Source of the DNA: Tsukamurella sp. 1534
Lineage (GTDB): Bacteria; Actinomycetota; Actinomycetes; Mycobacteriales; Mycobacteriaceae
Assembly: GCF_000312385.1 (NCBI RefSeq)
Contig: NZ_HE997628.1
Location: forward strand, 90,229-154,228
Direction: 5' to 3'
DNA length: 64,000 nt
The notes under the pieces were generated by a model. It saw only the letters and a program-made list of their open reading frames with translations. It was not told where the DNA came from and searched no databases. Positions 57,638-64,000 of the stretch are shown piece after piece; positions within the stretch are counted from its first letter, which is position 1, and every line of letters starts with the position of its first letter. The position numbers and the translations under genes are program-made.

Positions 57638-58695
57638 TGAGCACCGACGAGGCGCTGGACCTCTCCACGCACAAGCCCGTCACGGACGAGCGGGTGAAGG
57701 CTCAGAAGCCGATGCAGCGCTTGATCATCCGGCCCGAGGTGGGCGCTCTGATCGGCGCGATCGTGATCTTCGCCTTCTTCCTCGTGGTGGCGCCGCCGTT
57801 CCGCACCCCCGAGGCGTTCGCCACGGTGCTCTACGCCAGCTCCACGATCGGCATCATGTCCTGCGGCGTCGCCGTCCTCATGATCGGTGGCGAGTTCGAC
57901 CTGTCGACCGGTGTCGCGGTGACCTTCGCGTCGCTCTCCGCGTCGATGCTCGCCTACAACCTCCACCTGAACACCTGGGTGGGTTCGCTACTGGCGCTGG
58001 GGCTCTCCCTCGCGGTCGGGGTGTTCAACGGGTACATGGTGATGCGCACCAGGATCCCGAGTTTCCTCATCACCCTGTCCACGTTCCTCATGATCACGGG
58101 CATCAATCTCGCGGTCACCAAGCTCGTCACGGGGCAGGTGGCGACCCCGTCGATCGCCGACATGCAGGGCTTCGAATCCGCCCGGGCGACCTTCGCATCG
58201 ACGATCAGCCTCTTCGGCATCAACGTCAAGGTGACGGTGTTCTGGTGGCTGCTGTTCACGGTGGTCGCGACCTACGTCCTCACCCGCAGTCGGGTCGGCA
58301 ACTGGATCTTCGCCGTCGGTGGCAACCAGGACTCGGCCCGCGCGGTCGGCGTGCCGGTCACCAAGGTCAAGATCGGCATGTTCATGTTCGTCGGCTTCTG
58401 CGCGTGGTTCGTGGGCCAGCACCTGCTGTACGCCTTCGACACCGTGCAGTCGGGCCAGGGCGTGGGCAACGAGTTCCTGTACATCATCGGCGCGGTGATC
58501 GGCGGATGCCTGCTCACCGGCGGGTACGGTACCGCCGTCGGTGCGGCGATCGGCGCCTTCATCTTCGGCATGGTCAACCAGGGGATCGTCTACGCCGGTT
58601 GGGATCCCGATTGGTTCAAGTTCTTCCTCGGCGTGATGCTGCTGTTCGCGGTCATCGCCAACAATTCCTTCCGCAACTTCGCAGCGAAGAGGTGA
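57637..58695 (+). CDS. Sugar ABC importer permease
   Basis: 352-residue permease of the branched-chain-like (RbsC/XylH) type with about 9-10 helices (EVGALIGAIVIFAFFLVVAP, IGIMSCGVAVLMIGGEFDLS, LLALGLSLAVGVFNGYMVMR, GVMLLFAVIANNSFRNFAAK). GGNQDSARAVGVPVTKVKIG is the conserved cytoplasmic coupling segment for the ATPase, and GGCLLTGGYGTAVGAAIGAF follows. The first 45 residues are hydrophilic. ATG 57637 overlaps the binding-protein stop. Only one permease gene is present, so it should form a homodimer. Confidence 0.95.
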   Translation: MSTDEALDLSTHKPVTDERVKAQKPMQRLIIRPEVGALIGAIVIFAFFLVVAPPFRTPEAFATVLYASSTIGIMSCGVAVLMIGGEFDLSTGVAVTFASLSASMLAYNLHLNTWVGSLLALGLSLAVGVFNGYMVMRTRIPSFLITLSTFLMITGINLAVTKLVTGQVATPSIADMQGFESARATFASTISLFGINVKVTVFWWLLFTVVATYVLTRSRVGNWIFAVGGNQDSARAVGVPVTKVKIGMFMFVGFCAWFVGQHLLYAFDTVQSGQGVGNEFLYIIGAVIGGCLLTGGYGTAVGAAIGAFIFGMVNQGIVYAGWDPDWFKFFLGVMLLFAVIANNSFRNFAAKR

Positions 58696-58700
58696 CCGAC

Positions 58701-59579
58701 ATGACCAGCGACGACGACGCCACCGCCGCCCCCGATCACGCAACTCCCGAGGCCGCCGCCCCCGACGCTGTGACGCCGGATTCCTCCGCCGATCCCACAC
58801 CGGAGGACGGCGTCGCCGCACCCCTCATCGAGCTGCGCGACGTGGGCAAGCAGTACGGGAACATCCTCGCGCTCAAGGGGATCGACCTGCGGGTGCACGC
58901 CGGTGAGGTCACCTGCGTGCTCGGCGACAACGGCGCGGGCAAGTCCACCCTGATCAAGATCATGGCCGGACTGCACCAGCAGTCCGACGGGGAGCTGCTC
59001 ATCGACGGCGCCGAGACCCGGCTGGAGTCCCCCAAGGACGCCCTCAAGAAGGGCATCGCCACCGTGTACCAGGACCTCGCCGTCGTGGGACTGATGCCGG
59101 TGTGGCGCAACTTCTTCCTCGGCCAGGAGAGGCGGACCGGCCTGCTGCGATCGCTCGACGTGCAGACGATGCGCGCGACGACGAAGGAGGAGCTGTTCAA
59201 GATGGGCATCGACCTGCCCGACGTGGACGCTCCGATCAGCTCGCTCTCCGGCGGCCAGCGGCAGTGCGTCGCGATCGCCCGCGCCATCTACTTCGGCGCC
59301 CGGGTACTCATCCTCGACGAGCCCACCGCCGCGCTCGGCGTCAAACAGTCGGGCATGGTGTTGCGCTACATCACCGCCGCCAAGGAGCAGGGCTTCGGCG
59401 TCGTGTTCATCACCCACAACCCGCACCACGCGTACATGGTGGGTGACCATTTCGTGCTGCTCAACCGGGGCAGGCAGAAGATGGACTGCACGTACGACGA
59501 GATCTCGCTCGAGGACCTCACGCAGCAGATGGCGGGCGGCGACGAGCTCGAGACCCTCAGCCACGAGCTCCGCAAGTGA
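58701..59579 (+). CDS. Sugar ABC importer ATPase (single nucleotide-binding domain)
   Basis: 292 residues. Walker A is GDNGAGKST, the signature SSLSGGQRQCVAIARAIYFG and Walker B VLILDEPTAALGVKQSGMVL are intact, and the H-loop is in GVVFITHNPHHAYMVGD. A single domain distinguishes it from RbsA/XylG-type double ATPases and resembles FrcA-type proteins, which work as homodimers. The first 40 residues are an Asp/Ala/Pro-rich extension. ATG 58701 has AGAGG at 8 nt; a GTG at 58692 is possible. It completes the transport operon and converges on LacI gene 2. Confidence 0.95.
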   Translation: MTSDDDATAAPDHATPEAAAPDAVTPDSSADPTPEDGVAAPLIELRDVGKQYGNILALKGIDLRVHAGEVTCVLGDNGAGKSTLIKIMAGLHQQSDGELLIDGAETRLESPKDALKKGIATVYQDLAVVGLMPVWRNFFLGQERRTGLLRSLDVQTMRATTKEELFKMGIDLPDVDAPISSLSGGQRQCVAIARAIYFGARVLILDEPTAALGVKQSGMVLRYITAAKEQGFGVVFITHNPHHAYMVGDHFVLLNRGRQKMDCTYDEISLEDLTQQMAGGDELETLSHELRK

Positions 59580-59588
59580 ACCCCGGCC

Positions 59589-59612
59589 GGCCGCTCCCGT
59601 CAGGGGGCGGTC
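59589..59612. terminator. Hairpin between the ABC operon and LacI gene 2
   Basis: GGCCGCTCCC and GGGGGCGGTC pair at 8 of 10 positions around GTCA, 9 bp after the ATPase stop and overlapping the end of the convergent LacI gene. It may terminate the importer transcript. Confidence 0.5.
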
Positions 59613-60628
59613 GGCGCGGGCCCGGTCGTGCCGCGGACCACCAGTTCCGGATCGAGTTCGACGATGCCCCGCAGCGCACCGTCCGGCGGGTCCGTGCGGA
59701 GCCGGTCCCGGACGATCCGCAGGGCCGCCTCGGCGATGGCCGCGGGGTCCTGGCGCACCGTGGTGAGATCGACGTGCGCGAGGCGCGCGATGCGGCTGTC
59801 GTCGTACCCGGTCACGCTGACCCTTCCGGGCACGTCCACGCCCGCCTCGCGCAACCCGATCAGCAGTCCCACCGCCGCCTGGTCGTTCACCGCCATCACC
59901 GCCGTGGGCAGGGGGGCTCCGGTCGCGAGCAGGGACCGTGCGGCCTCGGTCCCCGCGGCCTCGGTGTTGTCCCCGCGCACGATCACCGGGACGAGTCCGC
60001 GGCGCGCCATGGCCTCCTCGAAGCCGGCACGCCGCTCCGCGGCGCCCGACGAGGCGCCGCCGTCCACGTGCACGATGCGGCGATGGCCACGGTCGGCGAG
60101 GTGATCCACCAGGAGGGCGAATCCCCTGCGGTCGTCTGTGAACACGGCGTCGGGACCGGGGGCCTCGGGACGGCCGATCCCGATCACCGGCATCTCGGCG
60201 GGCACGCCCTCCGGCGGCTCCGTCGCGCCGATGAGGAGAAGGGCCTCGCACCGCGACGCGACGAGGGCGTCCACCGCGCGCCGCTCGTCGCGGGTGGGGA
60301 CGACGGCGCTGAGCACCAGGTCGTACCCCGCGGCCTCGGCGGCGGGGTAGAGGCGTTCGACGACGTCGGCGTGGAAGGGCGCGTCGGTGCGGAAGGTCAC
60401 CCCGATCAGTCCGCTCGACTTGCGGCGCAACGACTGCGCCGCGCTGTCCGGCCGGTAGCCGAGCTCCTCGGCGGCGGCGCGGACCCGCTCCCGCGAGGTT
60501 GCGCTGGGCCCGGGTGCGTCACGGATCACGAGCGAGGCGGTGGCGCGGGAGACTCCCGCCGCGCGCGCCACGTCCACCAGGGTGGGGCGCCGGGGCGCCC
60601 CGGCTGTCGAGTCGGGCATCGGATCCAT
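59600..60628 (-). CDS. LacI-family regulator 2
   Basis: 342 residues. HTH and hinge: RPTLVDVARAAGVSRATASL, then LGYRPDSAAQSLRRKSSGLI. The effector domain contains DAVFTDDRRGFALLVDHLAD, HRRIVHVDGGASSGAAERRA, AVMAVNDQAAVGLLIGLREA and RVSVTGYDDSRIARLAHVDL. ATG 60628 has GGAAGCG just before it; ATG 60619 is an alternative. It is divergent from three dehydrogenase genes with the perfect 18-bp palindrome at 60679-60696 between them, so it presumably represses those genes and itself. The operator differs from that of LacI regulator 1, so the two probably answer to different inducers. Confidence 0.95.
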   Translation of the reverse strand: MDPMPDSTAGAPRRPTLVDVARAAGVSRATASLVIRDAPGPSATSRERVRAAAEELGYRPDSAAQSLRRKSSGLIGVTFRTDAPFHADVVERLYPAAEAAGYDLVLSAVVPTRDERRAVDALVASRCEALLLIGATEPPEGVPAEMPVIGIGRPEAPGPDAVFTDDRRGFALLVDHLADRGHRRIVHVDGGASSGAAERRAGFEEAMARRGLVPVIVRGDNTEAAGTEAARSLLATGAPLPTAVMAVNDQAAVGLLIGLREAGVDVPGRVSVTGYDDSRIARLAHVDLTTVRQDPAAIAEAALRIVRDRLRTDPPDGALRGIVELDPELVVRGTTGPAPTAP

Positions 60629-60678
60629 CGCTTCCGCTTGACGGGGACGTGTCCTGCGTCACATACTCTAACCGTAGA

Positions 60679-60696
60679 ACTTAGAACGTTCTAAGT
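60679..60696. promoter_or_regulatory. 18-bp LacI-type palindrome before Gfo/Idh genes 3-5
   Basis: ACTTAGAACGTTCTAAGT is a perfect 18-bp palindrome with a central CG, in the 138-bp gap between LacI gene 2 and Gfo/Idh gene 3. It is the most likely site for LacI regulator 2. Confidence 0.85.
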
Positions 60697-60766
60697 CGGC
60701 CCGGAACTCCTCGGGGAGATCCGGTCGGCGCGTCTCCCGTCCGTCGGATACAGGAACGGAAAACCC

Positions 60767-61924
60767 ATGCGAACAACACTTCTCGAGCGCCACGGGCGCC
60801 GCCTGCGGGTCGCGATGGTGGGCGGTGGGATCGGCAGCTTCATCGGCGAGACGCACGCGATCGCGCTGCGCGCCGACGGGCTGTGGGATCTCGTCGCGGG
60901 TTCGTTCTCCCGGACCCCGGAGACCAACGCCGCCACGGGCCGGGCGTGGCTGGTCCCGCCGGACCGCGTCTACGCGGACCACCGCGCACTCATCGCGGGG
61001 GAGACCGGACGCCCGGACCGGGTGGACGCGGTCGTCGTCGCGACCAGACCGTCGAGCCACGCGGACATCGCGTGCGATCTGCTCGGCGCGGGCTTCCACG
61101 TCATCTGCGAGAAGCCGCTCACCGATTCGGTTCCCGCGGCGCGCCGCGTGGCCGCAGCCGTCGCCGCGTCCGGGTGCCGGCTGATGCTCACCCACTGCTA
61201 CAGCGGCTACCCGATGGTCCGGCAGGCTCGGGAGATGGTTGCGCGCGGCGATCTCGGCCGCGTCACGATGGTCGAGAGCCGGTTCGCGGGTGGGATGTAC
61301 GCCGCGAGCACCCCGGAGGGGGCGTGGCGGGTGGACGGCACCGAGGGCGGCGTCACCGCCCTCATCGCGGATCTCGGGACCCACGCCCTGCACCTCGCCG
61401 AGTTCGTGTGCGGCGCGCCGGTCACCGCGGTCCGCGCGGATCTCGCGCGCATCGATCCCGCGCACGTCGCGTTCGACAACGCCTACCTCGACCTCGCGTT
61501 CGAGGGCGGCGCGGTCGGCCGGTGCTGGAGCACCTCGCAGGCCGCGGGCGCGACGCACGGCCTGGCGATCACGGTCCACGGCGACCGCGGATCCCTCTCC
61601 TGGGACCACGACAGCGCGGAGACCCTGTGGTGGAGGTCCGACGGTGAGCCCGCCCGGCTGCTCACCAAGGCCGGTCCCGGAGCCACCCCGTCCGCGACGG
61701 CGGCATCCCGCTTCACCGCGGGCCACCCCGACGGCTACGCCCTGGCCTTCGCGAATCTCTACCGGGACTTCGCACACGCCCTGCTGGCCGAGGCGCTCGG
61801 CGAGGATCCGGAGCCCTTCCTCGCCGACGTGCCGGACGCCGCCGCCGGGGTGCGCACGCTCGCGGTCGTGAACGCCGCCGTCGCGGCGCACGAATCCGGC
61901 GGCGCCGTGACCGTCGACGCCTGA
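60767..61924 (+). CDS. Gfo/Idh/MocA-family oxidoreductase 3
   Basis: 385 residues. RLRVAMVGGGIGSFIGETHA is an NAD motif with an unusual GGGIGSFIG form seen in a distinct Gfo/Idh clade. The EKP motif is in FHVICEKPLTDSVPAARRVA, and the active-site region is GGVTALIADLGTHALHLAEF with Asp and His. SLSWDHDSAETLWWRSDG is in the C-terminal domain. AGGAACGG lies upstream of ATG 60767. It begins a three-gene plus-strand run behind the 18-bp palindrome, followed after 25 bp by Gfo/Idh gene 4. Confidence 0.93.
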   Translation: MRTTLLERHGRRLRVAMVGGGIGSFIGETHAIALRADGLWDLVAGSFSRTPETNAATGRAWLVPPDRVYADHRALIAGETGRPDRVDAVVVATRPSSHADIACDLLGAGFHVICEKPLTDSVPAARRVAAAVAASGCRLMLTHCYSGYPMVRQAREMVARGDLGRVTMVESRFAGGMYAASTPEGAWRVDGTEGGVTALIADLGTHALHLAEFVCGAPVTAVRADLARIDPAHVAFDNAYLDLAFEGGAVGRCWSTSQAAGATHGLAITVHGDRGSLSWDHDSAETLWWRSDGEPARLLTKAGPGATPSATAASRFTAGHPDGYALAFANLYRDFAHALLAEALGEDPEPFLADVPDAAAGVRTLAVVNAAVAAHESGGAVTVDA

Positions 61925-61949
61925 CCGAGCCCGTACCAGGAGGATTCCC

Positions 61950-62954
61950 GTGCAACGCATCGCGCTCATCGGCGCCGGATTCATGGGCGGGCAGCACGCC
62001 GCCAACCTCGCGGCGCACCCCGACGTCGACCTCGTGGCGGTGTGTGACGCCGACCCTCGCCGCGCGGACGCCGTCGCCGGCCGGTACGGCGCGCGGGCGA
62101 CGACCGACGCCGCCGAGGTGGTCGCCGCCGCCCGGGTGGACGCCGTGCTCGTCGCCTCGCCGACCGACACGCACGCCGCGCACCTGCGCCGCGCCGCGGA
62201 CGCCGGCGTCGCCGTGCTCTGCGAGAAGCCGATCGACCCGTCGCTCGACACCGCCGTCGACGCGGCGCGGTACGCGGCCGCCCGGAACGCTCGCGTCATG
62301 ATCGGCTTCAATCGGCGCTTCGACCGTGACCACGCGGAGCTCAAGGCGATCGTCGACGGCGGGGAGATCGGCGACGTCAGCCTGATGCAGCTCACCTCCC
62401 GCGGCCCGTCCGTCCCGCCGCTCGAGTACATCGCCGTCTCCGGTGGGCAGATGCGCGACCAGGCCGTGCACTTCTTCGACCTGGCGCGGTGGATCGCCGG
62501 TGCCGAGCCCACCGAGGTGTTCGCCGCGGGCAGCGCGCTCGCCGACCCGCGCATCGCCGACCACGGTGACGTCGACACGTCCGCGATCACCCTCCGGCTG
62601 GAGACCGGCGCGCTCGTCCAGGTCGACTGCGCCCGCCGCACCGGGTACGGCTACGACGAGCGGGTGGAGGTTCTCGGCTCACACGGCATGGCCGAGTCCG
62701 GGCGGCATCGCACGTCCACCGTCGTGCGCTACGTCGACGGTGCGGGCCGCACCGCGGGGATGCACGCCGGCTGGCTCGAGCGGGTACTGCCCACGTACGC
62801 CGCGGAGCTCGATCACTTCGTCCGCGGCCTCGAGACGGAAGAGCCTTTCGGGCCCGGCCTGATCGACGGGCTGCGCGCCCAGGCGATCGCCGAGGCGGCG
62901 ACCCGATCCCTCGCGAGCGGCCGCAGCGAACCGGTCGACCGCATCGACCCCTGA
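61950..62954 (+). CDS. Gfo/Idh/MocA-family oxidoreductase 4, inositol 2-dehydrogenase-like
   Basis: 334 residues, the length of IolG-type myo-inositol dehydrogenases. RIALIGAGFMGGQHAANLAA is the NAD motif; VAVLCEKPIDPSLDTAVDAA carries the EKP lysine; MIGFNRRFDRDHAELK and VSGGQMRDQAVHFFDLARWI hold the Asp and His of the active site, as in IolG. The match to IolG is better than for its neighbours, but a related inositol isomer or deoxy derivative is possible. CAGGAGG is 6 nt before GTG 61950. It stands between Gfo/Idh genes 3 and 5, probably in one operon. Confidence 0.92.
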   Translation: MQRIALIGAGFMGGQHAANLAAHPDVDLVAVCDADPRRADAVAGRYGARATTDAAEVVAAARVDAVLVASPTDTHAAHLRRAADAGVAVLCEKPIDPSLDTAVDAARYAAARNARVMIGFNRRFDRDHAELKAIVDGGEIGDVSLMQLTSRGPSVPPLEYIAVSGGQMRDQAVHFFDLARWIAGAEPTEVFAAGSALADPRIADHGDVDTSAITLRLETGALVQVDCARRTGYGYDERVEVLGSHGMAESGRHRTSTVVRYVDGAGRTAGMHAGWLERVLPTYAAELDHFVRGLETEEPFGPGLIDGLRAQAIAEAATRSLASGRSEPVDRIDP

Positions 62955-62979
62955 ACTCCGACCGGAAACGAAGGACGAC

Positions 62980-64000
62980 ATGACAGAACCTCTCCGAGTG
63001 GCGCTCGTCGGCTGCGGCAACATCGCCCTGGGACATCACATCCCGGCGTATCTCGCCGTCCCCGAACGATTCCGCATCGTCGGGATCGCCGATCCGACAC
63101 CCGAGCGCCTCGAACTCGGGCGCGCCGCGGCTGGCCTCGCCGCGGACCAGGTGCACGCCGACGTCGCGGAGCTGTTGGCGCGTGCCGACGTCGACGCCGT
63201 GGACGTCTGCACACCGCAGCACCTGCATCGGGACGTGGCCGTCGCCGCCGCCCGGGCGGGAAAGCACGTCCTGTGCGAGAAGCCGATCGCGGCGGTCCCC
63301 GCCGACGCGGAGGCGATGCGCGCCGCCGCCGCAGAGGCTGGCACGGTGCTCGCCGTGGTGGCGAACTACCTGTTCTTCCCGGAGATGGTCGTGCTGCGCC
63401 GGATCATCGAATCCGGTGAGCTCGGCGAGATCCGGACGGTGCGCGTGGACATGCTGGGCGTCCACGACCTGCCCGGCGCCGCCGGTTACAAGCCGGCCTG
63501 GCGGCACGATCCCGCCCAGTCCGGCGGCGGAGTCCTCGTGGACATGCTGCACGGCGTCTACCTGGCCGAGTCGCTGCTCGGCGAGCGCGCGCGCCAGGTC
63601 TCGGCGTTCGTGGACAGCGGCACCGACGGCGACGCCGTCGAGGGACTCGCCCTGTGCCGGCTGGAGGCGGAGCGCCGGGTGGCCCTGGTGAACATCGGCT
63701 GGGGCGTGGGACCCGGCGGCGTGATCGTGCACGGCGAGAGCGGCAGAGCGGTCGCTCAGTACCGGGACAACGGAACGATGCCGTGGGCTCCGTTCGAGTC
63801 GCTCACCGTCACCACCGAGCACGGGACGCGCACCGTCGATCTGCCGGCCGGCCCGGAACTGGAGCCGCTCGTCCTCGCCTCCATGCGCGACACCGTCGTC
63901 GATTTCGCCGACGCGGTCCGGGACGGTCGCGCGCCCGCGGCCGACGCCGCCGCGGCCCTGCACATCCTCGAGGTCACCGTGGCGGCCTACGCCTCCGGCG
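62980..64000 (+). CDS. Gfo/Idh/MocA-family oxidoreductase 5 (3' end beyond window)
   Basis: Starts at ATG 62980 with AAGGA 4 nt upstream and continues past the right edge without a stop; 340 codons are visible. RVALVGCGNIALGHHIPAYL is the NAD motif, GKHVLCEKPIAAVPADAEAM the EKP motif, and GGGVLVDMLHGVYLAESLLG the Asp-x-x-His active-site segment. The C-terminal domain is nearly complete, so only a few residues may be missing. It is the fifth member of the family within 12 kb and the third in this operon. Confidence 0.92.
   Translation, partial: MTEPLRVALVGCGNIALGHHIPAYLAVPERFRIVGIADPTPERLELGRAAAGLAADQVHADVAELLARADVDAVDVCTPQHLHRDVAVAAARAGKHVLCEKPIAAVPADAEAMRAAAAEAGTVLAVVANYLFFPEMVVLRRIIESGELGEIRTVRVDMLGVHDLPGAAGYKPAWRHDPAQSGGGVLVDMLHGVYLAESLLGERARQVSAFVDSGTDGDAVEGLALCRLEAERRVALVNIGWGVGPGGVIVHGESGRAVAQYRDNGTMPWAPFESLTVTTEHGTRTVDLPAGPELEPLVLASMRDTVVDFADAVRDGRAPAADAAAALHILEVTVAAYASG

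Overview
The window is GC-rich, gene-dense DNA from an actinomycete of the order Mycobacteriales. The genus is my inference: Tsukamurella is the first guess, with Gordonia or Dietzia-like relatives possible. The evidence is the backbone gene order ligA - ACT-domain gene - gatC - gatA - pfkA - gatB - lppZ-like - doxX - cfp6-like - ilvB/ilvN/ilvC - serA - leuB - MFS - FAH. As I recall it, this is the order of Mycobacterium tuberculosis Rv3014c down to Rv2993c. Many genes also show a TAnnnT -10 box 6-7 nt before the start codon with no Shine-Dalgarno sequence, which is the leaderless signature common in this order. No rRNA, tRNA, CRISPR array or transposase gene was seen.

Layout. 1-400: end of a secreted-protein gene running off the left edge. 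528-2588: ligA. 2585-11212: an IclR regulator and a complete histidine-utilisation locus (hutC; hutU-hutI-hutG; hutH with an amino-acid permease) set between ligA and its usual neighbour. 11336-14843: methyltransferase, ACT-domain protein, monooxygenase-like membrane protein, AraC/DinB regulator and RibD-like reductase. 14932-16733: gatC-gatA. 16778-17863: a nuclease-like DUF559 gene bounded by near-perfect 48-bp inverted repeats. 17940-22793: CMD/Rrf2 pair, membrane hydrolase plus phospholipase A2, and a two-component system. 22846-29168: pfkA, a proline-rich membrane protein, gatB, lppZ-like lipoprotein and doxX. 29234-35517: branched-chain amino-acid block (ilvD; ilvBNC behind a leader-peptide attenuator). 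35610-44622: TetR/membrane pair, then a possible lipid or redox cluster (AurF-like diiron oxygenase, NmrA-like, FAD oxidoreductase, DUF3556, acyl-CoA synthetase, PucR-type regulator). 44661-49474: serA-leuB, MFS and FAH. 49479-64000: universal stress proteins and a sugar or polyol island with a sugar-porter MFS, an ABC importer, two LacI regulators, an isomerase/epimerase and five Gfo/Idh/MocA oxidoreductases, the last cut by the right edge.

How it works together. The hut genes convert histidine to glutamate and formamide. gatCAB supplies the tRNA amidotransferase. ilvD/ilvBNC and leuB serve valine, isoleucine and leucine synthesis, and serA starts serine synthesis. The right-hand island looks like uptake plus serial NAD(P)-dependent oxidation and isomerisation of a sugar, inositol or derivative, controlled by two LacI regulators that have different palindromic sites.

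Most noteworthy observations: the inverted-repeat-bounded nuclease unit and its 63-bp palindromic relative at 47322-47384; the leaderless branched-chain leader peptide with attenuator upstream of ilvB; the widespread leaderless promoter pattern; several clean palindromic operators; and the five-dehydrogenase sugar island.
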